DNA of 64,000 bases from Limnobacter thiooxidans (GTDB lineage Bacteria > Pseudomonadota > Gammaproteobacteria > Burkholderiales > Burkholderiaceae_B), in the NCBI RefSeq assembly GCF_036323495.1, contig NZ_AP028947.1, positions 1,302,001 to 1,366,000 of the forward strand, written 5' to 3'. Every line of letters starts with the position of its first letter. Positions within the stretch are counted from its first letter, which is position 1. Positions 34,463 to 42,078 of the stretch are shown piece by piece. A program made the translations under genes and the position numbers. The notes below the pieces were generated by a model. It was not told where the DNA came from, made no database searches, and saw only the letters and a program-made list of their open reading frames with translations.

Positions 34463-35737
34463 TTGAGTCTAAGTGTGGCATTTGTCGGCTTTATCTTCCT
34501 GTTTTTTCTCGCTTTTTCTATCTATCGGTCATGGAGTGGTTTTTTTGATTCCAATGTGCTGAAAGCCTCACCTGAACAGGCCAATCATGCCAACAGTCCA
34601 GAATGGCGCGCATTTATCGATCGGCGGCAAGAAATCGAGAATGATCCCATGCTGGATGATCAAGGAAAAAAAAACCTGATCGAAAATTGGCAGGCCATGG
34701 CCATTGAAAGCAAACCGCACATGGCGGAATCCGGTGCCCCTTCCATCCAATCTTTGGCCAACGCTTTGCCGTTGGGTATTCCTGGCTTTGTGGCCGGTGT
34801 GTTGGCCACTGCCGTGTTGTTTACCTATCTGGTGGGTGCCATGCATCCCGGCGCATTGACCTGGCCTGAAATTGGCAGCCAGGCCCGCACGGGTCCAACT
34901 GCAGAACAAGCCGTAGCAGCAACGGCCGGGCATCCCGGTGATGGCGCCAGTCTCGAAGACCGTTTGGCGGGCTTGAAAGAAAGGCTTGCCCAACAGCCAG
35001 ACGATTTGCGTGGTTGGGTGTTGCTGGCACGCACCCATGCATCCATGTCCAATTTCACCGAAAGTGCCAATGCCTTGAAAAAAGCGCTGGAATTGACCCC
35101 GGGTCACCCCGACATTCTGGCTGACCTGGCAGACATGACTGCAATGGTTCAGGGCCGCCAACTGGCGGGGGAACCAGAACAATACATCGCAGCTGCCTTG
35201 CAAAGCGACCCTCGTCACGAGAAAGCCCTGGCTTTGGCGGCCAGCGCTGCCGAGCAATCGGGTGACCAGGCCAGAGCCCAGGTTTACTGGCAGTTGCTCA
35301 GCCAGGTTCAGCAGGCCAATCTGAAGAATCCTGCGACACAGGTGGAGTCGCCCGCAGAACCTTCAGCAACCAACGCGTTAACCACAGTACGGGTGAATGT
35401 GCCTTTGGCTGCCTTGAACCAGATGAATGTGGACTCTGCCCTGTTTGTCTTCTTGAAGGCCGAACCCGGGCCTGGCAAACCCTTGGCGGTAGTCCGTGTG
35501 CCTGTCACTCAGTTGAAGGCCGGGGAGCAGTCTATTCAAATCGGGGCCAACGACCTTCTGGACGTAGGCAGCGTGAATCAATTGCCCGCCGTTGTGCATG
35601 TGCAGGCCCGCCTCTCCATTCAGGGAATAGCTCAAACCGGTTTAGGCGACATTCAGTCCGGGTTTTTGGCTGTTGATGTCAGCCAACTGGCCAATGGCAT
35701 CGGCTTGAAGTTGCCTGAACGGCCGTCCAAGCCATAA
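34463..35737 (+). CDS. ccmI: Cytochrome c maturation protein CcmI
   Basis: A 424-residue inner-membrane protein of System I maturation. It has an N-terminal helix (VAFVGFIFLFFLAFSIY), a cytoplasmic loop with the family segment RAFIDRRQEIENDPMLD..GKKNLIENW, a second helix (about residues 97-119), TPR-like helices (about 175-290; DDLRGWVLLARTHASM, ALKKALELTPGHPDILADLADM) and a periplasmic C-terminal domain. CcmI presents apocytochrome c to the CcmFH ligase. The start is TTG at 34463 behind GGGGGA. It is placed first in the operon rather than last as in many bacteria, and its stop touches the ccmA-ccmB start. Confidence 0.9.
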   Translation: MSLSVAFVGFIFLFFLAFSIYRSWSGFFDSNVLKASPEQANHANSPEWRAFIDRRQEIENDPMLDDQGKKNLIENWQAMAIESKPHMAESGAPSIQSLANALPLGIPGFVAGVLATAVLFTYLVGAMHPGALTWPEIGSQARTGPTAEQAVAATAGHPGDGASLEDRLAGLKERLAQQPDDLRGWVLLARTHASMSNFTESANALKKALELTPGHPDILADLADMTAMVQGRQLAGEPEQYIAAALQSDPRHEKALALAASAAEQSGDQARAQVYWQLLSQVQQANLKNPATQVESPAEPSATNALTTVRVNVPLAALNQMNVDSALFVFLKAEPGPGKPLAVVRVPVTQLKAGEQSIQIGANDLLDVGSVNQLPAVVHVQARLSIQGIAQTGLGDIQSGFLAVDVSQLANGIGLKLPERPSKP

Positions 35738-37053
35738 TGCGCGCTGAACTGACTACACAGGGTTTGCAAATTCATTGCAGCACATTGCAGGCTGCAGGTG
35801 TCACGCTGGCCGAGAATTTGCAGTTCATGCTACACCCGGGCGAGTTGAACGTGCTTCGGGGTGCCAATGGCGTGGGCAAGTCAACCTTGTTAAGGGGAAT
35901 GGCCAATTCACTGCCAGGCCAGGCTGTCCTGTTCAAACCTGAATATGGTTTGCGCGATGAACTGCTGGTCAGCGAACAACTGGAATTTGTGCTTGAACAC
36001 GCAGGCCAGAAGGAAATGCAGCTTGACGATTTGCTCGAGAAAGTGGGTTTGACCGACTGGCAACATGAGCGGGTTGGTACCTTGTCGTCCGGACAGCGCG
36101 CCCGCCTGGGCCTGTGTGCGTTTTTGGCTGGGCATTTCAAAGTGTGGCTTCTGGACGAACCTTTGAATGCGCTTGATGTGGATGGGCAAGCCCTGTTGGC
36201 CGATGCTGTTGCAACTCATTTTCAGGCTGGGGGTATTGTTCTCATGGCGACACACGTTGACCCGGCTGTGATGTTGGCGCACATGCCAGGTATCTGCCTG
36301 AAGGCAGGCTTGCTTGAAAAGGGTAAGCTGACGGGTAACTTGTCGGAGTACGTTTCAAACCACAACGCACCGTCTGCGGTTCTGCTCAAACGAATGGTGC
36401 CGCTGTCGGTCTTGCTCCGGCGTGAACTGGCGGTACTGTGGGGCAATCCGCAAGCTTTGTTGTGGGGCGCCTTGTTTCACTGGATGATCTTGAGTTTTTT
36501 TGGAATTGGTCTTGGCAACCCTGGTGTCGAATTTTCCCGTGTGGCTGTCTGGGTCAGCTTGTTGCTGGCCACCTTGTTGAGCGCCAAAGACTGGTTTCTT
36601 GAAGACCACCGGGTTGGCTGGCTACGCTGGCTTTCCCACCTTAATCCGGACAATCTCGGTACTTATTGGCTTGTGCGCGTGCTGACCCTGACCCTGTCAC
36701 AAATCGCGGTACTGGTGCCGGTCACGGGCTTGGTTGCGTTGCAGTTTGGGCTTTCAGGTTTGCAGTCGTTGCAGTTGATCGTTGCACTGGCTGCCGGCTT
36801 GTGGGCCATCACTCCCTTGCTGGCTCTCATCGCGCTGTTGGTCATGTTGACCCGGGGTGGTGCCGTGTTGGTGTATTTGTTGGCCTTGCCCTTGCTGGTA
36901 CCGGTGTTGATATTCGGGCTTGAAGCCAGTCAAGCCAATGACATGGGGCGCAGCGCCTTTCCGCCACTGGCTGTGTTGGCCAGTCTGGGCTTGCTGCTGT
37001 GCTTGTTGGGCCCGTTGGTGGTCAAAAGGCTTGTCGCCTTGATACAGGAATGA
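35737..37053 (+). CDS. CcmA-CcmB fusion: haem exporter ATPase and membrane subunit in one chain
   Basis: A 438-residue protein. Residues 1 to about 205 are a CcmA ATPase: Walker A GANGVGKST (42-50), signature LSSGQRARLGL, Walker B VWLLDEPLNALD and the switch histidine in MATHVDP. From about residue 218 a CcmB-like domain begins (LLRRELAVLWGNPQALLWGALFHWMILSFFGIG) with about six transmembrane helices to the end. CcmA and CcmB are normally separate proteins of about 205 and 220 residues, and the sum matches. There is no stop, frameshift or internal start with a ribosome-binding site that would separate them. With CcmC, CcmD and CcmE it releases holo-CcmE. The ATG at 35737 directly follows the ccmI stop. 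Confidence 0.85.
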   Translation: MRAELTTQGLQIHCSTLQAAGVTLAENLQFMLHPGELNVLRGANGVGKSTLLRGMANSLPGQAVLFKPEYGLRDELLVSEQLEFVLEHAGQKEMQLDDLLEKVGLTDWQHERVGTLSSGQRARLGLCAFLAGHFKVWLLDEPLNALDVDGQALLADAVATHFQAGGIVLMATHVDPAVMLAHMPGICLKAGLLEKGKLTGNLSEYVSNHNAPSAVLLKRMVPLSVLLRRELAVLWGNPQALLWGALFHWMILSFFGIGLGNPGVEFSRVAVWVSLLLATLLSAKDWFLEDHRVGWLRWLSHLNPDNLGTYWLVRVLTLTLSQIAVLVPVTGLVALQFGLSGLQSLQLIVALAAGLWAITPLLALIALLVMLTRGGAVLVYLLALPLLVPVLIFGLEASQANDMGRSAFPPLAVLASLGLLLCLLGPLVVKRLVALIQE

Positions 37054-37748
37054 TTATGTTTGGGCAGCTTGCATCTCCCCCCAGGTTTCACGCACTGGCC
37101 AGTTGGCTGTGGGTCTGGCTGCTCGCAGCGGGCGCACTGCTGCTGGCATTTGGTTTGTACACTGGTTTGTATCTTGCACCTGTGGATGTTCAGCAAGGCG
37201 AGGTGTACCGCGCCATTTATGTGCATGTGCCGGCAGCGTGGATGTCCATGTTTCTGTATCTGGTGGCCTGTGGATATGCCATGCTGAACTGGGTGTACCG
37301 CAGTGATGTGTCTGCAGTCCTGATGCGCGCGCTATTGCCCACAGGCGCATGGATGACGGTGCTGGCACTGGTCACTGGTGCGCTGTGGGGCAAACCCACC
37401 TGGGGAACCTATTGGGTTTGGGATGCGCGAATGACCTCCGAGCTGCTGTTGCTGTTTATTTATCTTGGCCTGATGGCCTTGGGGCAGTTGGCAACCGACC
37501 CGGCCAAAGCAGATCGTATTGTGTCGATAGGCCTGCTGATTGGCGCGGTCAATATTCCCCTGATCTATTTGTCAGTCGTGTTCTGGAATACTTTGCACCA
37601 AGGCTACAGCGTGTCCATGTCGGGCAATCGCATTCACCCTGAAATCGCAACCGGCATGTGGTTGTGTGTGTTGGGTTTCTGGTTGGTGTGCGCCAGCACC
37701 GTCTTGAACAGGGCGCGGCGTTTGCTTGTACAAAGGCGCTGGGCATGA
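37050..37748 (+). CDS. ccmC: Haem exporter/haem-handling protein CcmC
   Basis: A 232-residue inner-membrane protein with six helices. The WWD-type haem-binding motif is WGKPTWGTYWVWDARMTSEL, and flanking histidines occur in YVHVPAAWMS and NTLHQG, the usual axial ligands that hold haem for transfer to CcmE. The ATG at 37050 gives an ATGA overlap with the ccmA-ccmB stop; ATG at 37056 is a close alternative. The longer open frame from 36999 is inside the fusion gene and is rejected. It is followed by ccmD, with 22 bases between. Confidence 0.93.
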   Translation: MIMFGQLASPPRFHALASWLWVWLLAAGALLLAFGLYTGLYLAPVDVQQGEVYRAIYVHVPAAWMSMFLYLVACGYAMLNWVYRSDVSAVLMRALLPTGAWMTVLALVTGALWGKPTWGTYWVWDARMTSELLLLFIYLGLMALGQLATDPAKADRIVSIGLLIGAVNIPLIYLSVVFWNTLHQGYSVSMSGNRIHPEIATGMWLCVLGFWLVCASTVLNRARRLLVQRRWA

Positions 37749-37770
37749 GCCATTACCTCGATGGAGTTCG

Positions 37771-37947
37771 ATGATGAATTTTGACGCGTGGCAGACCATC
37801 TGGCTGTGTGTGGTTTGTAGTGTGCTCGTGTTGGGGATTGACAGTGTTCTGGCCCACCGTGCGGGCCCAACGAAAACGGAACTGGCCCGAAAAAGGCAAC
37901 GAAGTAATCGCACGGCCCAGCGGGGCGAAGGCAAGATCAATGAATAA
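37771..37947 (+). CDS. ccmD: Haem exporter protein CcmD
   Basis: A 58-residue single-helix protein ([20 protein letters not shown]) with a basic cytoplasmic tail ([20 protein letters not shown]), the standard CcmD pattern. It stabilises the CcmABC-CcmE complex and helps release haem-loaded CcmE. The start ATG at 37771 follows GGAG (37753 region is inside the preceding spacer) and a second ATG at 37774 is equally possible. Its stop overlaps the ccmE start by 8 bases. Confidence 0.85.
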   Translation: MMNFDAWQTIWLCVVCSVLVLGIDSVLAHRAGPTKTELARKRQRSNRTAQRGEGKINE

Positions 37948-38359
37948 GAGAATGAGCAATGCGCGCGCCTATCGCGCAGCCTGGTTGGCTGCAATTGTTG
38001 TGGTGGCTTTGGGATTTGGAATTGCCTTGGTGAAAGTGTTCAATGAAAACCTGGTTTTCTTTTACACACCCACGCAAATTTTAAGTGGTGATGTGCCGCA
38101 AGGTGAAAAAACCTATCGCCTGGGCGGTATGGTCGAAGTGGGCAGCGTTCAGCGCGAGGCCGATTCCCTCAAGGTGAGCTTCGTGGTTACAGACCTGAAC
38201 AACAAAGTACCAGTCCAGTTCAACGGCATTCTGCCGGACCTGTTCAAGGAAGGCACCGGTGTGGTTGCCGATGGCCAATGGGATGGCACTACCTTCGTGG
38301 CCTCGGAAGTACTGGCAAAGCACGATGAAGACTACATGCCACCAGGGGTTGCCCAGTGA
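37940..38359 (+). CDS. ccmE: Haem chaperone CcmE
   Basis: A 139-residue membrane-anchored periplasmic OB-fold protein. One N-terminal helix ([21 protein letters not shown]) is followed by the beta-barrel with [12 protein letters not shown] and the C-terminal haem-attachment motif [11 protein letters not shown], in which His (about 128) forms the covalent bond to haem and Tyr (about 132) is the axial ligand. The histidine variant, rather than the CcmE cysteine variant of some sulfate reducers, places it in classic System I. Its start overlaps ccmD, and its stop overlaps ccmF (GTGA). Confidence 0.94.
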   Translation: MNKRMSNARAYRAAWLAAIVVVALGFGIALVKVFNENLVFFYTPTQILSGDVPQGEKTYRLGGMVEVGSVQREADSLKVSFVVTDLNNKVPVQFNGILPDLFKEGTGVVADGQWDGTTFVASEVLAKHDEDYMPPGVAQ

Positions 38360-40347
38360 TCGCATTCATTTCGCAATTCAGCCTTGCCCTGGCCACAGTG
38401 TTGGCTCTATTTGGCGCATGGGCAGGTTTCCGTGCAGTGAAAGGTGTGTACACCCATGCACCTGCAGTGCCCTTGTTGATTGCTGTTCAACGTAATGTAC
38501 TTCTGGTTTTCGGCCTGGTTTGCGTGTCCTTTCTCGGTCTGATTTATTCTTTTGTCGTCAGTGATTTTTCAGTGCGCAACGTGGCGGAAAACTCCAACCT
38601 CGCCCTGCCGGTGTTTTACAAAATCGCGGCCAGTTGGGGTTCTCACGAGGGTTCATTTCTGCTTTGGGTGCTCATGTTTGCTGCCTGGACCCAGGCTGTG
38701 GCGTGGGCCCGTTTTGAGGTGTCCGCCTGTTTCAAGGTTCGGGTGCTTGCCACCTTGCAATTGGTGTTGGTTGGCTTTTTGATGTACCTGCTGCTGGCCA
38801 GCAACCCCTTTGAGTATTTGTCGCCCACACCTCTGGATGGGCGCGACCTCAACCCGTTGCTGCAAGACATCATCATGATCATCCACCCACCCATGCTGTA
38901 CATGGGCTACGTCGGTTTTGCGGTGACCTTTGCCTTCGCCGTGGCTGGTTTGCTTGAAGGGCGCTTTGACATGACCTGGGCCCGCTGGAGCCGACCCTGG
39001 ACCAATGTGGCCTGGGCATTCCTGACGGTGGGTATTGCCCTGGGCAGCTGGTGGGCTTACCGCGAGCTGGGTTGGGGTGGTTGGTGGTTTTGGGATCCCG
39101 TTGAAAATGCATCCCTGATGCCCTGGCTGGCCGGCACTGCTCTGATCCATTCACTGGCCGTGTCCGAAAAGCGGGGCACCCTGCGCAGCTGGACCCTGTT
39201 GCTGGCATTGACCACATTTGCCTTGTCCCTGCTGGGGACCTTTCTGGTTCGTTCAGGCGTGCTCACATCCGTGCATGCCTTTGCAACCGACCCCGAGCGC
39301 GGTGTGTTCATATTGGCACTGCTGTTTCTGGTGGTGGGTTCGTCATATGTCCTTTACGCCATGAAAACAGGCGAGGTGGGGCAGGGGGGCGATTTCAAGG
39401 CGACGGGGCGTGAATCCCTCTTGCTCTCCAACAATGTGTTGATGAGCGCTGCTCTGGTGACTGTGATGCTGGGCACCTTGTACCCATTGGTCGTCGAAGT
39501 GATCGGTGGCCGAAAAATGTCGGTGGGTCAGCCTTATTTTGAGGCTTTGTTCGCCCCGATTTTGCTGCCTGCTGTTCTTTTGATGGCCTTGGGCCCTGAC
39601 TCGCGCTGGCGTGAAACCTCTCTGGCCCAATACATCAAACCGGGTGCTGTGGCGCTCGGTGTTGCGCTTCTGGTTTTGCTGGGTGCAGCCTTGATCAATG
39701 GGCATTTCAGCATGCTGTGGGCTGCTGGTGTTGTGTGTGCCGTATTCATGGCAGTGGCCACACTGGCACATGCTGCCACTGCCACGCGCAAGGCTGGTTC
39801 CTCGGTTCCGCAAAGTGGCCTGCTGTATCGCATGCGACGTCTGTCACTTTCCTATTGGGGCATGGTGCTTGCGCACCTCGGTGTGGCTGTGTTTGTGGTG
39901 GGTGTCAGTTGGGTGAAAACTTTTGAAACCGAAACCGATGCAGTCCTGAAGCCGGGCGAAACTACGGAGATCGGACCGTGGCGTGTCACCTTCATTGGTG
40001 TGGATTCTGTTCAACGACAAAATCACGTGGCTGCATTGGGTGTATTCGAGTTAACGCGTGGCGATGGAACCCTGATTCACCTGCTGGAACCAGAGAAGCG
40101 GCGTTATCAAAGTTCGGAGCAAACCATGACGGAGGCTGCCATTCACACAGACCTGTTTTCTGATGTCTACATCAGCTTGGGCGACGCGGTTCAAAGCAGC
40201 ACAAGCGCGGGTAGCTGGGGCGTGCGCTTGTATTACAAACCCTTGATCAACCTGATTTGGTGGGGGTGCGCCCTCATGGCCCTCGGTGGCCTGCTCACAG
40301 TTTTCGACAGGCGTTATCGTCCCAAAAAGAATGGACAGTCGGCATGA
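38356..40347 (+). CDS. ccmF: Cytochrome c haem lyase subunit CcmF
   Basis: A 663-residue polytopic inner-membrane protein with about 15 helices. The WWD haem-handling motif is [20 protein letters not shown] (about residue 236), with the conserved histidines in [13 protein letters not shown] and [13 protein letters not shown]. CcmF reduces and attaches haem from CcmE to CXXCH motifs of apocytochromes delivered by CcmI and CcmH. The GTG at 38356 overlaps the ccmE stop. Length and motifs are normal. Confidence 0.95.
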   Translation: MIAFISQFSLALATVLALFGAWAGFRAVKGVYTHAPAVPLLIAVQRNVLLVFGLVCVSFLGLIYSFVVSDFSVRNVAENSNLALPVFYKIAASWGSHEGSFLLWVLMFAAWTQAVAWARFEVSACFKVRVLATLQLVLVGFLMYLLLASNPFEYLSPTPLDGRDLNPLLQDIIMIIHPPMLYMGYVGFAVTFAFAVAGLLEGRFDMTWARWSRPWTNVAWAFLTVGIALGSWWAYRELGWGGWWFWDPVENASLMPWLAGTALIHSLAVSEKRGTLRSWTLLLALTTFALSLLGTFLVRSGVLTSVHAFATDPERGVFILALLFLVVGSSYVLYAMKTGEVGQGGDFKATGRESLLLSNNVLMSAALVTVMLGTLYPLVVEVIGGRKMSVGQPYFEALFAPILLPAVLLMALGPDSRWRETSLAQYIKPGAVALGVALLVLLGAALINGHFSMLWAAGVVCAVFMAVATLAHAATATRKAGSSVPQSGLLYRMRRLSLSYWGMVLAHLGVAVFVVGVSWVKTFETETDAVLKPGETTEIGPWRVTFIGVDSVQRQNHVAALGVFELTRGDGTLIHLLEPEKRRYQSSEQTMTEAAIHTDLFSDVYISLGDAVQSSTSAGSWGVRLYYKPLINLIWWGCALMALGGLLTVFDRRYRPKKNGQSA

Positions 40348-40913
40348 TCAAAAAACGCCTCCGCCTGTATTTGCCATTCCTGGTTCTGTTGTTTCTGGGT
40401 GTTTTTTTGCTTCGCGGTTTGTGGCTTGATCCAAAAAAACTGCCCTCTGCACTGATTGGCAAGTCTGTACCCGCTGCTGTCTTGCCCGTGCTCAGTTTTC
40501 AGGGCAGTGAAGCCGAGGCCATGCAAGTGGCTGATGTCCGCCTTCTTCAGCGAATTGACGAGCTCAACGGCCAGCCTTGGGTATTGAATGTTTTCGCATC
40601 ATGGTGTCAGGCCTGTTTGATCGAGCATCCGCATTTTCTCGAATTGGCCAAACAAAAGAAAATCCGTTTGGTCGGTTTGGCTTACAAAGATGACCTCGCC
40701 AATACCCGTCGATGGCTAAACCAATATGGCAATCCGTATGACCTGATTCTGATTGACCAGAATGGACAATATGGGATTGAACTGGGTGTTTATGGTGTGC
40801 CGGAAACATTTCTAATGAATTCAAAAAACACAATTATTCACAAACAGGTTGGGCCAGTACCCACGGATTATTTCCAAAGCATGGCACTGCCAGCCATTGA
40901 GGCCTCGCGATGA
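40344..40913 (+). CDS. ccmG: Periplasmic thioredoxin CcmG (DsbE)
   Basis: A 189-residue membrane-anchored thioredoxin-like protein. An N-terminal helix (residues 6-27) is followed by a thioredoxin fold with the redox motif WCQAC (Cys 88 and 91), the acidic-groove segment and a cis-Pro loop in YGVPETFLM. It reduces apocytochrome and CcmH cysteines before haem attachment. Most homologues have WCPxC; WCQAC is a mild variant. The ATG overlaps the ccmF stop (ATGA), and the stop overlaps ccmH (ATGA). Confidence 0.93.
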   Translation: MIKKRLRLYLPFLVLLFLGVFLLRGLWLDPKKLPSALIGKSVPAAVLPVLSFQGSEAEAMQVADVRLLQRIDELNGQPWVLNVFASWCQACLIEHPHFLELAKQKKIRLVGLAYKDDLANTRRWLNQYGNPYDLILIDQNGQYGIELGVYGVPETFLMNSKNTIIHKQVGPVPTDYFQSMALPAIEASR

Positions 40914-41317
40914 ATGTGAACGATTTGAATCAATCTGAAAAAGCCCAATACAAGGAAGTGGCCAGTGAATTGCGTTGCCTGGTGTGCCAAAACCAGTCAC
41001 TCGCGGATTCCCACGCCTCATTGGCTGTGGATCTGAAAGAAAAAATTGCCGAGCAAATTCGCGCGGGCAAAACAAGCGAAGAAATTAAAAGTTACATGCA
41101 GGACAGATACGGCGAGTTTGTCATTTACAAGCCCGCTTACAGTGTGGAAAATGCGGCACTTTGGTTGGGGCCATTTGTTGTTCTGGTCATTGCCATATTC
41201 ATGGCCCGCAAAGTAGTTCGGACCAGCAAGGTCAGGCCGACTCAGGAAGCTCAATCTAAAAATGCTGACAAAGCCTGGGCTGAAGAGCTGTACAAGCGCA
41301 GTTCGAAAACCAGGTGA
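40910..41317 (+). CDS. ccmH: Cytochrome c maturation protein CcmH, without N-terminal signal
   Basis: A 135-residue protein carrying the redox motif RCLVCQNQSLADSHA (Cys 23 and 26) and one transmembrane helix (about 83-103), the normal three-helix CcmH core. Unlike most family members it has no signal peptide: the product begins MNVNDLNQSEKAQYKEV and the frame is closed by a TGA at 40898-40900, 10 bases upstream, so no longer start exists. The basic residues after the helix (ARKVVRTSK) favour a cytoplasmic C-terminus, so the redox domain could still be periplasmic if the N-tail is translocated. Its ATG overlaps the ccmG stop. It ends the ccm operon. Confidence 0.9.
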   Translation: MNVNDLNQSEKAQYKEVASELRCLVCQNQSLADSHASLAVDLKEKIAEQIRAGKTSEEIKSYMQDRYGEFVIYKPAYSVENAALWLGPFVVLVIAIFMARKVVRTSKVRPTQEAQSKNADKAWAEELYKRSSKTR

Positions 41318-41460
41318 AACGAATTCAGCTGCCCTTGAAGGAAGTCGGGGTATTCCCTCGGATCCATTGTGCAGCCCGAATACTTCTTTTGGGCCGCATG
41401 GTAAACAATTCAATGCTGAATGTGAATGCAGAGTATTATCAAAAGAGATTCTCTTGACGT

Positions 41461-42078
41461 ATGGAACACTCAATGCCTGTTTCTTCAAAAACCACCAGAA
41501 ATAGGTCTCATCTTCGGGCTGAAGCAGCTTTCCGCTTAAAAATCGGAATCGCCTCGGGAACCGAGTGGTCACTCAACGCGGACACACTCGCTTTGCTGTT
41601 TCGCTTGGCCAGCTCCCCGGACACCGTGATGGATGGTTTGAAGTTGCTGCATGAATTGCAAACGCATCAAGTTGAACTGGAAATGCAGCATCAGGAGCTT
41701 GAACGTGGCGCTCAGCTGTACAACAAGCAACTGGGACACTTCAAGGCCCTCTTTGAACATGCACCTTTCGGCTATCTGGTCGTGAAAGAAGATGGTGTGA
41801 TCACGGAGAGTAACCAGGCTGCTGCAAGACTCCTCGGCTTGAAGCACAAGACCTGCAACGGTCGTGTTTTTGAAAGTTTTTGCACATCGTTGAGTGCCTA
41901 CGCATTGCAGGACCTGTTGAAACATCCTTCTTTTGATGGTTCCCCGCAGGTTTGCGTGCTTGAACTAAAGCCGGCAGAGGAGCGCCCCAAGCGTATCCAG
42001 GTGTTGATTACCCGTTCACCCGACACTGGTGTCTTTTTCTTCGGATTGTCCAGTTATGACCAATTGCTGAAGCTTTGA
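41461..42078 (+). CDS. PAS-domain protein coupled to a CheB-CheR fusion
   Basis: A 205-residue cytoplasmic protein. A short coiled-coil segment (about 60-95, VELEMQHQELERGAQLYNKQ) precedes one PAS domain (about 98-200) with HAPFGYLVVKEDGVITESNQAAARLLG, the typical first strands. No kinase, cyclase or DNA-binding part is attached, so it is likely a sensor partner of the next protein. ATG at 41461 is assumed; ATG at 41473 is possible. The stop overlaps the downstream gene (TTGA), which points to translational coupling and a shared signalling unit. The 143 bases upstream contain no clear terminator. Confidence 0.8.
   Translation: MEHSMPVSSKTTRNRSHLRAEAAFRLKIGIASGTEWSLNADTLALLFRLASSPDTVMDGLKLLHELQTHQVELEMQHQELERGAQLYNKQLGHFKALFEHAPFGYLVVKEDGVITESNQAAARLLGLKHKTCNGRVFESFCTSLSAYALQDLLKHPSFDGSPQVCVLELKPAEERPKRIQVLITRSPDTGVFFFGLSSYDQLLKL

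Noticed and set aside
41318..41460. Terminator after ccmH (GAAGT...ACTTC arms near 41340-41390)
   Set aside because: The arms are short, with bulges and a long loop; not a convincing Rho-independent terminator.
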